A stretch of 15,882 bases of DNA from DASYQV01 sp036005125 (GCA_036005125.1 DASYQV010000066.1:1-15882), one strand, 5' to 3'; numbered from the stretch's first letter, positions 1 through 6,466 are shown. Program-made: numbers and translations. The notes: generated by a model from the letters alone, not told the origin.

Positions 1-158
1 ATCAGGTGTCGGGTATCGTTTCGAGCTCGATTACGCCGCTGATTGCCACCTTTCTGCTGCAGTACGGCGGCGGGAAGCCATGGTTGGTGGCGTCCTATGT
101 CTTCGTCGTGGGTGTCATCAGCGCCGTCAGCGCCTATTTCATGCGCCGAACGTTCTGA
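1..158 (+). CDS. C-terminal end of an MFS transporter, probably MHS family (partial)
   Basis: The open frame enters from the left edge; its first whole codon is at position 3 and it stops with TGA at 156-158, leaving 51 residues. The fragment reads through SGIVSSSITPLIATFLLQYG, then a hydrophobic stretch WLVASYVFVVGVISAVSAYF and a basic end MRRTF. This is the pattern of the last two membrane segments of major facilitator permeases, and the Ser/Gly-rich segment followed by 'PLIAT' resembles the metabolite:H+ symporter (MHS) group that carries citrate, shikimate, proline/betaine or dicarboxylates. The substrate cannot be told from this fragment. It converges on the minus-strand citrate synthase with a 109-bp gap. 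A carboxylate substrate would fit that neighbour, but this is only inference. Confidence 0.7.
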   Translation, partial: QVSGIVSSSITPLIATFLLQYGGGKPWLVASYVFVVGVISAVSAYFMRRTF

Positions 159-267
159 TTCCGTCCTCATCTCGATCGTTTGCTCGCTCCCTGTTCCGCG
201 ATAGCTGCTTCCCCGTGCCGGTATCCTCGCAGCACTCCGCGTACGCCATCGCTAAATCGTCACCGGT

Positions 268-1407
268 TCAGCGGGTGCGCCCGCCTGGCTCTGCTCCTTC
301 ATTGGTCCGGTCTGACAGAGGAATCCAGCGACGGTCCCGCGGTCCCGAGTACTCCGATTGTGGACGGATGATGCGGTTCAGTTCGCGCTGTTCAAAGGCG
401 TGAGCAATCCATCCGCTCACCCGGCTCATCGCAAACGTCGGAGTGAACAACGACACATCGAATCCCAGACCGTGAAGGAGCAGCGCGGTGTAGAACTCGA
501 CATTCGTCTGCAGGCGGCGGCCCGGCTTGTACTCCTCGAGCAGACGCAGCGCGTTTGCCTCGACTGATCGCGCGAGTCCATACAGCGACATGTCGCCCGC
601 GCGCGTGTACATCCGTTCGGCGGCCTCCGCGAGAACATCGGCGCGAGGGTCGCGGACCTTGTAGACGCGATGACCGAACCCCATGAGCTTCTCGCCGGCT
701 TCCATCTTCTTGCGCAGGATCGCCTCGGCGCGCGCCGGGTGGCCAATCTCGAACACCATGTCGAGAGCCGGACCGGGCGCTCCGCCGTGCAACGGTCCCT
801 TCAATGCGCCGAGAGCCCCGACGACGGCGGAGACGAGGTCAGAGCCCGTCGACGTTATCACGCGCGCGGTGAAGGTGGAGGCGTTGAGCCCGTGGTCGAT
901 CACCGTATTGAGATACGTTTCGAGCCCCCGAACCCGATCGGCAACGGGCTCCTCGCCGCTCAGCATGTACAGAAAGTTTGCTGCGTGGCCCAGATCGGGT
1001 CGCGGTGCAAGTGGCTCCAGATCGTGGCGCAGCCGCCACAACGTCGAGACGATGGTCGGAAATCGCGCCACGATTCCGGTGGCTTCATCGGAAGCCAGTG
1101 ACAGCGTCCCGGCTGACATACGAAGGGCGTCCATCGGCTCGACGCCGCGTCGCGCGCATTCACCGAGCAGGGCGACGGTCGCGGGCGCCAACGTCCGCTC
1201 GGCGGCCAGTCGGGCACTGAAAGCCTCGAGCTGCCGGGGAGCCGGAAGATCGCCGTGCCAGAGCAGCCAGGTCGTCTCCTCGAATGTCGCATGTGCGGCG
1301 AGCTCGCCGACCGGAAAGCCTCCGATGACCAACTCTCCCCGCTCGCCGTCGACATGACTCAGACGCGTTGTCGCCGCGATTACGCCTTCCAGGCCGCTGT
1401 TGACCAT
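268..1407 (-). CDS. Citrate/2-methylcitrate synthase family protein with Glu in the catalytic Asp position
   Basis: This 379-residue protein has the length of short bacterial citrate synthases, which condense acetyl-CoA (or propionyl-CoA) with oxaloacetate in the cytoplasm. The family landmarks are in order: DHGLNASTF (His172), LKGPLHGGA (His207), MGFGHRVYK (His246), NVEFY (Glu304) and SRVSGWIAHAFEQ (Arg329). His207 and His246 match the two catalytic histidines. The third catalytic residue, normally Asp in NVDF, is Glu here; some actinobacterial synthases also appear to have Glu, so activity is not excluded. I chose the ATG at 1407 because the longer frame from 1476 would run through the intergenic palindrome into the divergent gene. 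The ribosome site is weak (GGTGG). The last 25 residues form a polar tail beyond the usual end. Whether the substrate is acetyl-CoA or propionyl-CoA cannot be decided. Confidence 0.9.
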   Translation of the reverse strand: MVNSGLEGVIAATTRLSHVDGERGELVIGGFPVGELAAHATFEETTWLLWHGDLPAPRQLEAFSARLAAERTLAPATVALLGECARRGVEPMDALRMSAGTLSLASDEATGIVARFPTIVSTLWRLRHDLEPLAPRPDLGHAANFLYMLSGEEPVADRVRGLETYLNTVIDHGLNASTFTARVITSTGSDLVSAVVGALGALKGPLHGGAPGPALDMVFEIGHPARAEAILRKKMEAGEKLMGFGHRVYKVRDPRADVLAEAAERMYTRAGDMSLYGLARSVEANALRLLEEYKPGRRLQTNVEFYTALLLHGLGFDVSLFTPTFAMSRVSGWIAHAFEQRELNRIIRPQSEYSGPRDRRWIPLSDRTNEGAEPGGRTR

Positions 1408-1413
1408 ACGGCC

Positions 1414-1442
1414 ACCGTATCTTCTGTGTATGATGCTGTCAA
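1414..1442 (-). promoter_or_regulatory. Candidate promoter of the minus-strand citrate synthase
   Basis: Reading the minus strand, a perfect -35 hexamer TTGACA lies at 1442-1437, followed by 17 bases and TACGGT at 1419-1414, which matches only 3 of 6 bases of the -10 consensus. Transcription would begin close to the ATG at 1407, so the message would be almost leaderless. The -35 box lies two bases from the palindrome at 1445-1460, so a protein bound there could affect this promoter. Confidence 0.4.
1429..1434 (+). promoter_or_regulatory. Candidate -10 box for the HTH-citrate synthase gene
   Basis: TATGAT matches the sigma70 -10 consensus in 5 of 6 bases and lies 27 bases before the ATG at 1462. 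No good -35 hexamer is found at 16-18 bp. TTGACC at 1400-1405 is 23 bp away, too far for a standard promoter, so activation by a bound protein is possible. The predicted start of transcription (about 1441) falls just before the palindrome. Confidence 0.3.
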
Positions 1443-1444
1443 TG

Positions 1445-1460
1445 TTGATTCGTGAATCAA
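1445..1460. promoter_or_regulatory. Perfect 7-2-7 palindrome, candidate operator of the divergent citrate synthase pair
   Basis: TTGATTC-GT-GAATCAA is a perfect inverted repeat in the 54-bp gap between the two divergent genes. It ends one base before the ATG at 1462 and lies beside the minus-strand TTGACA. A dyad of this form suits a dimeric helix-turn-helix regulator, and the plus-strand gene product carries such a domain. Self-regulation and control of the partner gene is therefore the simplest reading, but it is inference. Confidence 0.55.
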
Positions 1461-1461
1461 T

Positions 1462-2661
1462 ATGAAGACCCCGCACTCGTGGATGAGCGCAGCAGACGCG
1501 GCTCGAATGCTCCGCGTGAGCCGGGCCACGCTCTACGCGTACGTCAGCCGCGGATTCATCAGATCGCAGTCGCAGCCCGGTGCGGCGCGTGAACGCCAGT
1601 ATGCACGCGATGACGTAGAACGACTGCGGCGCCGAACCGAGGAGCGTCGAGATCCCGACAAGGCGACGGCTCGCGCGCTTCAGTGGGGCATGCCGATTAT
1701 GGAGTCATCGATAACGCTCATCGATGGCAACCGACTGTACTACCGGGGTCACGACGCCGTGACGCTCTCCCGCTCCCGCTCCGTTGCGGAGGTTGCATCA
1801 TTAATCTGGACGGGACGATTCGAGACGGATTTCGCGGCGGTGGCACCGCGAGTCGTCGTGGCCGAGAACAAGAATCTGGCATTCATCGCTCGCGCGCAAT
1901 CGATGCTCGCCGCGGCCTCAGCACACGACACGCTGGCATTTGACCTGCGGAGTTCGAGCGTGGCGCTCACGGGTTGGCAGATTCTTCAACTCCTGACGAG
2001 GGCGGCCACCGGTTCGCGCGGGGGCGGGCGGACAATCGACGAAGTGCTGGCAAGGGCCTGGAACCTGGGCGCACGGAACGCAGATGTCATACGGAGCGCG
2101 CTGATTCTGTGCGCCGATCATGAACTGAACGTGTCGTCCTTCACGGCCCGTTGCGTCGCTTCGGCGGGATCGCATCCATACGCGGTGGTGATGGCGGGCC
2201 TCGCGGCGCTCGAGGGGACGAGGCATGGCGGTGCCAGTGCGCGTGTCGAGTCGATGTTGGCGGCGATGCGCCCCGCGCGATCACTGGGGAATGCCGTCGG
2301 CGAGCGGTTGCGGCGCGGAGAGCCGATGGAGGGCTTCGGGCATCCGCTGTACCGCGAGGGTGATCCTCGCGCCCGCGCGCTGCTCGAGCTGCTGCACGAT
2401 CGGTATGCCAGGTCCGCCGAGCTCGCGTTCGTGATGGCGGTAGCCGATGCGGCGACATCTGCGACTCGCGAGAAGCCGAACGTCGACTTCGCGCTGGCCG
2501 CCCTCGCGCGGGTCCTGCGTCTGCCGTTCGGCTCACCGCTGATCCTGTTTGCGATCGGGCGGACGACGGGTTGGATTGGACACGCGATCGAGCAATACGC
2601 GACAGGTCAGCTCATTCGTCCGCGGGCAAAGTACGTAGGCATCGTCCCTGTCGTCTCCTGA
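1462..2661 (+). CDS. Fusion of a helix-turn-helix DNA-binding domain to a citrate synthase domain
   Basis: This 399-residue protein has two parts. Residues 8-60 form a MerR/excisionase-like helix-turn-helix: MSAADAARMLRVSRATLYAY is the two-helix core, followed by the wing-like SRGFIRSQSQPGAARERQYA and a basic helix DDVERLRRRTEERR. Residues 75-395 are a citrate synthase fold, with DHELNVSSF (His220), EGTRHGGAS (His255), MEGFGHPLYREGDPRA (His294), KPNVDFAL (Asp342) and the Arg/His end GRTTGWIGHAIEQ. All three catalytic residues are therefore present, unlike in the divergent neighbour. It may be an enzyme, a regulator sensing a CoA thioester or oxoacid, or both. Similar HTH-synthase fusions are known among database annotations; I know of no firmly assigned role. 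The ATG at 1462 has no Shine-Dalgarno site; Met8 (1483) is an alternative start that keeps the HTH. Confidence 0.88.
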   Translation: MKTPHSWMSAADAARMLRVSRATLYAYVSRGFIRSQSQPGAARERQYARDDVERLRRRTEERRDPDKATARALQWGMPIMESSITLIDGNRLYYRGHDAVTLSRSRSVAEVASLIWTGRFETDFAAVAPRVVVAENKNLAFIARAQSMLAAASAHDTLAFDLRSSSVALTGWQILQLLTRAATGSRGGGRTIDEVLARAWNLGARNADVIRSALILCADHELNVSSFTARCVASAGSHPYAVVMAGLAALEGTRHGGASARVESMLAAMRPARSLGNAVGERLRRGEPMEGFGHPLYREGDPRARALLELLHDRYARSAELAFVMAVADAATSATREKPNVDFALAALARVLRLPFGSPLILFAIGRTTGWIGHAIEQYATGQLIRPRAKYVGIVPVVS

Positions 2662-2787
2662 GTACGAGTGGTTTCTGTTGGAGCGGCTCGTTCGACAGCG
2701 TTCAACTCGAAGGTTCGGCTGGCGCCGATCCTCAAGCGGCCGTCCGGACGACAAAGGGGCCGCGCGGATTTTCCGGTGGGAATTTTC

Positions 2788-2816
2788 TTGACGACCAGAA
2801 AGGTCGGATTTAAACT
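2788..2816 (+). promoter_or_regulatory. Candidate sigma70-type promoter of the porin-flavin operon
   Basis: TTGACG (2788-2793) matches 5 of 6 bases of the -35 consensus. It is followed by 17 bases and TAAACT (2811-2816), a 4 of 6 match to the -10 consensus. The predicted transcription start, near 2823, falls on the first bases of the Fur-like palindrome, which is a classical repressor position. Confidence 0.5.
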
Positions 2817-2821
2817 CCTTT

Positions 2822-2840
2822 GAAACTGAGACTCAGTCTT
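2822..2840. promoter_or_regulatory. Fur-box-like palindrome
   Basis: The 19 bases GAAACTGAGACTCAGTCTT match the classical 19-bp Fur consensus GATAATGATAATCATTATC at 12 positions, including the TGA...TCA half-site cores. The centre is a perfect 6-1-6 inverted repeat, ACTGAG-A-CTCAGT (2825-2837). It overlaps the predicted transcription start of the porin-FMN-ApbE operon, so iron-dependent repression is plausible. Another dimeric repressor could equally use such a site; count-based matching to Fur in a high-GC phylum is only suggestive. Confidence 0.4.
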
Positions 2841-2864
2841 AAGAAAAGCCCGTAACCGATAGAG

Positions 2865-2894
2865 CCCTGCCGGGTGCTGTCACACCCGGCAGGG
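2865..2894 (+). repeat. Perfect 12-bp stem-loop in the operon leader
   Basis: CCCTGCCGGGTG, a six-base loop CTGTCA, and CACCCGGCAGGG form a perfect GC-rich hairpin between the promoter and the porin start. No run of T follows, so it is not a standard intrinsic terminator of the upstream gene. It may be a leader RNA element (attenuator, stability element or part of a riboswitch), or an interspersed palindrome, since a second hairpin with the same CCCTGCCG/CGGCAGGG arms lies at 10891-10929. Confidence 0.7.
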
Positions 2895-3014
2895 TAACCG
2901 AACCAGGTCCGGGAGACCTCGCCACTCGCGTGACGCGTTCGGCTTTCGCATTCTACACGCACTCCATGTGTAAGGCGCGGCCGCCAACTCGTCAGCTTTT
3001 CTCGGGAGAGCTGC

Positions 3015-4397
3015 ATGCTTGCCGCGCACAACCATGAAATCGCTCGGATTCTTGCCGTTCTGTTGCTCGTCGTCGGCCTGAGTGATGCCGCGTTCGGGGC
3101 CAATGACAGTGGGAAAACGAAGGGTTCATCCGAGCAGACTGCGACCGCCGGCGATGCCGCGGCGGCTCCCGCGGCTTCGCCACAGGCATCACAGCCACAG
3201 GTGGAGGAGCTTCAGCGGCGTCTGGAGATCCTCGCCGCGGAGGTCGAGAAGCTGCGCAGCGGCGAACCCCAGACAGTCGAGTTGACCGATCGGGAGCGGC
3301 GCGGTCTCGGCGTGTCGCCGTCCGCAGCGGCGACCTACCGCAGGAGGACCGAGGGCGTGTCGTTGGCCGGCTACGGTGAGATGCTCCTCGAAAAGTTCGC
3401 CAATGAAAATGAGGCTGGCGTCGGTGGCGGTCGACCGCGAACCCAGCTCGATTTCCTGCGCGCGGTCCTGTACGCCGGCTACCGGTTTAACGACAAGTTC
3501 CTGTTCAACTCGGAGATCGAGTACGAACACGGCGGCGAGGAAATCGGGGTGGAGTTCGCGTACCTCGATTACCTGGTCAACAAGCACGTCACCCTCCGCG
3601 GGGGGATGCTGCTGCTGCCGCTCGGGCTCACGAACGAGTTTCACGAGCCGACGGTGTTCCTCGGCGCGAAGCGCCCTGAGACCGAGCGCCGAATCCTTCC
3701 CTCGACCTGGCACGAGAACGGGGCCGGGGTCCTCGGCAACTTCGGCATGCTCAACTTCCGCGCGTATGTGGTCAACGGGCTGAAGGCCGAGGGCTTCACG
3801 TCCTCCGGCATCCGTGACGGCCGGCAGGGCGGGGCCGAAGCGGCGGCCGAGGATGTTGCGTTCGCAGGACGCGTCGACGCGACACCGGTTCCCGGCGTCT
3901 TCGCCGGCGTCGGGCTGTATCGAGGGAATTCGGGTCAGGGGGCGATCGAGAGCGGCGGAGCATCGGTTGACGTAGGCACGACGATCGCGGAGGTGCACGG
4001 ACAGGCGCAGATTCGGGGATTCGACGTGCGCGGGATGTTTGCGCAGGCCTCCATCGATGATGCGGGCGCATTGAATCTCGCGCTCGGCAGAGCTCTGAAT
4101 CAACCCGTCGGGGAGCGCATGCGCGGCGGCTATTTTCAGATCGGCTACAACGTCCTCTCGCAGATGCCGACGACGTTGTCCCTCATGCCGTTCGTGCGCG
4201 TGGAACGGGTCGACACGCAGAACCGCGTGCCCGTGGGGTTCACGCGCGATCCGTCGCTGGACGGCCGCTTCACGACGTTCGGTGTCGAGCTCAAGCCGAT
4301 CTTCACCGTCGTGATCAAGATGGATTACCAGTGGGTGACCAACGCGGCCGGGACCGGTCGGAACCAGTTCAACGTGAACCTCGGGTACGCGTTCTGA
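3015..4397 (+). CDS. Outer-membrane porin with N-terminal coiled coil
   Basis: This 460-residue protein begins with a signal peptide: a hydrophobic core around residues 11-21 and likely cleavage after AFGA (residue 29). A low-complexity Ala/Gln/Ser linker follows, then a short coiled coil (PQVEELQRRLEILAAEVEKL, residues 61-80). The remainder has alternating aromatic/hydrophobic strands, for example AGYRFNDKFLFNSEIEYEHG and VEFAYLDYLVNKHVTLRGGM, and ends NVNLGYAF with the terminal Phe used in Bam-dependent insertion. This is the architecture of OprP/DcaP-like 16-stranded porins, whose coiled coil trimerises in the periplasm. Substrate is unknown. GGGAGAG at 3004-3010 fixes the start. The next gene begins one base after the stop, so the porin is the first gene of the flavin operon and may deliver the operon's substrate to the periplasm. 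Confidence 0.8.
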   Translation: MLAAHNHEIARILAVLLLVVGLSDAAFGANDSGKTKGSSEQTATAGDAAAAPAASPQASQPQVEELQRRLEILAAEVEKLRSGEPQTVELTDRERRGLGVSPSAAATYRRRTEGVSLAGYGEMLLEKFANENEAGVGGGRPRTQLDFLRAVLYAGYRFNDKFLFNSEIEYEHGGEEIGVEFAYLDYLVNKHVTLRGGMLLLPLGLTNEFHEPTVFLGAKRPETERRILPSTWHENGAGVLGNFGMLNFRAYVVNGLKAEGFTSSGIRDGRQGGAEAAAEDVAFAGRVDATPVPGVFAGVGLYRGNSGQGAIESGGASVDVGTTIAEVHGQAQIRGFDVRGMFAQASIDDAGALNLALGRALNQPVGERMRGGYFQIGYNVLSQMPTTLSLMPFVRVERVDTQNRVPVGFTRDPSLDGRFTTFGVELKPIFTVVIKMDYQWVTNAAGTGRNQFNVNLGYAF

Positions 4398-4398
4398 C

Positions 4399-4947
4399 GT
4401 GACGCTGCCCCGAGCTCTGTGGACGTGCGTGATTCTCCTGCTGAGTCCTGGCGCTGTCGACGCGCAGACGATCAGTCGTGACGAGGCGCTTGCGTCCGCA
4501 TACCCCGGGGCTTCCATTCGAACGGAGCAGCTGTTCCTGACGCCCGTGCAGCAGAAGCTCGCCGCCGAGGCGTCCGGCGCCGAAGTGGGCTCGGCATTTG
4601 TCGTGCGGTACCTCGCGACCAGGGACGGTCAAGTCGTCGGGCGCGCCTACATGGACACGCATACGGTGCGGACAAAGAAAGAGAGCCTGCTCGTCATGCT
4701 GGGCCCGGACGGCCGCGTGAAGCGTGTCGAGGTCGTGGCGTTCCTCGAGCCGGCGGAATTCCATGCGTCCGATGCCTGGCTGCGCCAGTACACGGACAGG
4801 ACGCTCACGCCGGACCTCGCGCTCAACCGCGCGATCAGGCCGATGGCGGGCGCAACGCTGACAGCCAGGGCGACGAACAATGCGGTCCGTCGCGTCCTCG
4901 CGATCGATCAGGTCGTGCAGGCAACACACACGGGGAGTCACCAGTGA
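4399..4947 (+). CDS. Periplasmic FMN-binding domain protein (covalent flavin carrier)
   Basis: A 182-residue protein with a signal peptide (residues 1-22, cleavage near VDA/QT). The C-terminal part is an FMN_bind domain as in NqrC and RnfG: a segment GQVVGRAYMDTHTVRTKKES with alternating strands, DGRVKRVEVVAF, and the attachment motif MAGATLTA at 149-156. In this family ApbE links FMN by a phosphoester to the Thr of the [S/T/A]GAT motif, here Thr153. Ala replaces the usual Ser of SGAT. An ApbE gene lies two genes downstream, consistent with this protein being its target. It would act as a one-flavin electron carrier outside the inner membrane. The start is a GTG one base after the porin stop with no clear Shine-Dalgarno site, which suggests translational coupling; the end overlaps the next start by four bases (GTGA). 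Confidence 0.85.
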   Translation: MTLPRALWTCVILLLSPGAVDAQTISRDEALASAYPGASIRTEQLFLTPVQQKLAAEASGAEVGSAFVVRYLATRDGQVVGRAYMDTHTVRTKKESLLVMLGPDGRVKRVEVVAFLEPAEFHASDAWLRQYTDRTLTPDLALNRAIRPMAGATLTARATNNAVRRVLAIDQVVQATHTGSHQ

Positions 4948-5402
4948 AAACGTGGGAGCGGTGGTCGTTCGGGGTTCTGTCGCTGATCGTCGGCGTCAGC
5001 GGCATCGCGTATCTGTGGATGAAGTACTTCGTCGAGAACTCCGACCCGACGGCAGTCGTCAATCATCCATGGCAACCCGCGGTGTTCAACCTGCACGTGC
5101 TGGCGTCGCCGGCCCTGATCCTCATGTTCGGGATCGTCTTCAATTCCCACATCGTCAGGAAGCTCGGGAACAGCCGACCGCCAAATCGACGCACCGGATT
5201 GATATCGCTCGCGACCTTCGGAACGATGGGCGTCTCCGGTTACGCCCTCCAGGTGATTACCAGCGAAGCATGGCTCGCGGCGGTCGTTGTTGTGCATGTC
5301 GCGAGCGGTCTGGTGTTCGGCGCGGTATATGTGACGCACCTGCTGATCAGCCTGAAGATCACGCGGGCGCGCAGCGTGCTGCAGGCACGCGAGGTGGCGT
5401 GA
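4944..5402 (+). CDS. Four-helix inner-membrane protein with paired histidines, possible b-type heme electron carrier
   Basis: A 152-residue membrane protein starting at a GTG inside the preceding stop (GTGA overlap), with GGGGAG (4932-4937) six bases upstream. Four hydrophobic segments are visible at about residues 8-28, 45-67, 84-104 and 109-137. Histidines lie at 41, 51, 69, 118 and 132. His51/His69 in the second segment and His118/His132 in the fourth are spaced as in membrane diheme b cytochromes, where each heme is held by one His from each of two helices. This is a resemblance, not a family match; DUF4405-like and cytochrome b561-like proteins have such patterns. Its position between an FMN protein and ApbE suggests that it passes electrons from the quinone pool to the periplasmic flavin. 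It might instead only anchor the FMN protein. Confidence 0.6.
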   Translation: MKTWERWSFGVLSLIVGVSGIAYLWMKYFVENSDPTAVVNHPWQPAVFNLHVLASPALILMFGIVFNSHIVRKLGNSRPPNRRTGLISLATFGTMGVSGYALQVITSEAWLAAVVVVHVASGLVFGAVYVTHLLISLKITRARSVLQAREVA

Positions 5403-6397
5403 GCGGCGCCGCTGCGCTCGCCGCGGCCTTCCTCGCCCTCTCCATCGTCGGCGCTGCTACCGGGTCCCTCGAGAGAGTCGAACGCGACGTCTACCTGATG
5501 GGAACCCGCGCGCGGCTCCAGGCGTACAGCGCTGGTCGAGCGGAGGGGCTCGCGGCGCTGGATCGTGCGCTGGGGGTGCTCGAGGCCACGGAAGACGAGC
5601 TGAGCACCTGGCGCGACCACAGCGCGATCAGCTCGTTGAACCGTCAGCCTGTCGGCGAGCCCTGGCACGCCAGCACGAATCTGTGCGCGTCGTTCGCCGA
5701 GTTGTTCCGGTGGTATCACACATCAGGCGGGACGTTCGATCCAGCGATCGGCGCATTGACCGACGCATGGGGCATTCATGATGGAGGGCGGCTGCCATCT
5801 TCGGCCGTGCTCCACGAGGCGAGGCGCGCCAGTGGGATGCGCCTGCTCCATTTCGACAGAGCGAGGTGCACGCTCACCCGGCGCGCCGATGTGAGAATCG
5901 ACGTTGGCGCGTGGGGAAAGGGGGATGCGATCGACCGCGTCCGCCGCGCCGTGCCGGATACGCCCTGGTTGATCGACTTCGGAGGTCAGATTGCCGTCAA
6001 CGGCCTGCCTCCCGGAGAGCCCGCATGGGCCGTCTCACTCGCGCACCCTCACATGCGTGAGGAAGAGGCGCTCAGCCTCTGGCTTCGGTCCGGATCGATT
6101 TCCACGAGCGCAGGCTCTGAACGGGACCTCATGGTTCGCGGCCGACGCATCGCTCACCACCTCGATCCGCGCACCGGCAGGCCTGCCACCTTCAACGGGT
6201 CGGTCACGGTGTGGCACGAGAGCGCACTCGTCGCAGATACGCTGTCGACCGCGTTGTATGTCATGGGTCCGGCCGATGGCCTGCGCTGGGCGACAGCGCA
6301 GCACATCGCGGTCTGCTATCTCGTTTCGGGCGAATCGCGCGTCATCAGGAGGGCAACTGCTGACTTCCAGGCGTTGCTCTCTCGGCCCTCTCGTTAG
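5399..6397 (+). CDS. apbE: FAD:protein FMN transferase (ApbE)
   Basis: The 332-residue product belongs to the ApbE family, which cleaves FAD and attaches FMN to a Thr/Ser of target proteins in the periplasm, with Mg2+. A hydrophobic N-terminus (residues 3-20) serves as signal peptide or anchor. Family motifs are in order: YLMGTRARL (32-40), GGTFDPAIGALTDAWG (110-125), DVGAWGKGDAIDRV (168-181, family usually DLGGIAKGYAVD), LIDFGGQIAVNG (191-202), HHLDPRTGRP (253-262) and Asp280 in VADTLSTAL, a metal ligand region. I placed the start at the GTG at 5399, which overlaps the previous stop (GTGA) and is followed at once by the signal sequence; the longer open frame from 4880 lies over the upstream genes and is not coding. 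It is the last gene of the operon, and its target is most likely the FMN-binding protein at 4399. Confidence 0.93.
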   Translation: MSGAAALAAAFLALSIVGAATGSLERVERDVYLMGTRARLQAYSAGRAEGLAALDRALGVLEATEDELSTWRDHSAISSLNRQPVGEPWHASTNLCASFAELFRWYHTSGGTFDPAIGALTDAWGIHDGGRLPSSAVLHEARRASGMRLLHFDRARCTLTRRADVRIDVGAWGKGDAIDRVRRAVPDTPWLIDFGGQIAVNGLPPGEPAWAVSLAHPHMREEEALSLWLRSGSISTSAGSERDLMVRGRRIAHHLDPRTGRPATFNGSVTVWHESALVADTLSTALYVMGPADGLRWATAQHIAVCYLVSGESRVIRRATADFQALLSRPSR

Positions 6398-6444
6398 GGT
6401 CACCTGCGATGCTCTCCGCCGTTCGCGATCCCCAACGCACCGGG

Positions 6445-6461
6445 CTCACTGTCGCGGTGAG
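6445..6461. terminator. Weak hairpin between convergent genes
   Basis: CTCACTG, loop TCG, CGGTGAG forms a 7-bp stem (one G-T pair) in the 69-bp gap between the ApbE gene and the convergent minus-strand gene ending at 6467. No T run is present on either side, so a role in termination rests on position only. Confidence 0.25.
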
Positions 6462-6466
6462 ACGGG

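Larger units (their letters stand above)
2662..3014 (+). other. 353-bp intergenic region: promoter, Fur-like palindrome and structured leader of the porin operon
   Basis: No coding frame with recognisable content is seen here. Positions 2662-2787 show nothing I can name and no clear terminator for the preceding gene. From 2788 on there is a promoter-like pair, a palindrome at its start site, and a leader of about 190 bases with several inverted repeats: 2865-2894 (12-bp arms), 2905-2919 (AGGTC/GACCT), 2927-2937 (CGCG/CGCG) and 2954-2972 (TACAC/GTGTA). The leader ends with the Shine-Dalgarno sequence GGGAGAG (3004-3010) before the ATG at 3015. An 8-base direct repeat GTAACCGA (2852-2859 and 2894-2901) flanks the main hairpin. 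Confidence 0.6.

Noticed and set aside
1408..1476. Longer N-terminus for the minus-strand citrate synthase, starting at 1476.
   Set aside because: It would overlap the divergent gene and run through the palindrome; the added residues do not resemble the start of the family.
2841..2930. Leader of the porin operon as a GEMM (c-di-GMP) or FMN riboswitch.
   Set aside because: Some short strings (AAAGCCC, GTAACCGA) recall GEMM, but the conserved tetraloop and receptor segments are absent, and FMN riboswitch cores are not present. Left as an unclassified structured leader.
3189..4517. 442-codon open frame on the minus strand opposite the porin.
   Set aside because: Its composition (many His, Arg, Asp) has no family features, and the porin on the plus strand has a signal peptide, barrel pattern and terminal Phe.
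4880..5398. Upstream extension of the ApbE frame by 173 codons.
   Set aside because: It lies over the FMN protein and membrane protein genes in another frame, is Arg-rich without motifs, and the GTG at 5399 gives a normal signal peptide and the usual family length.
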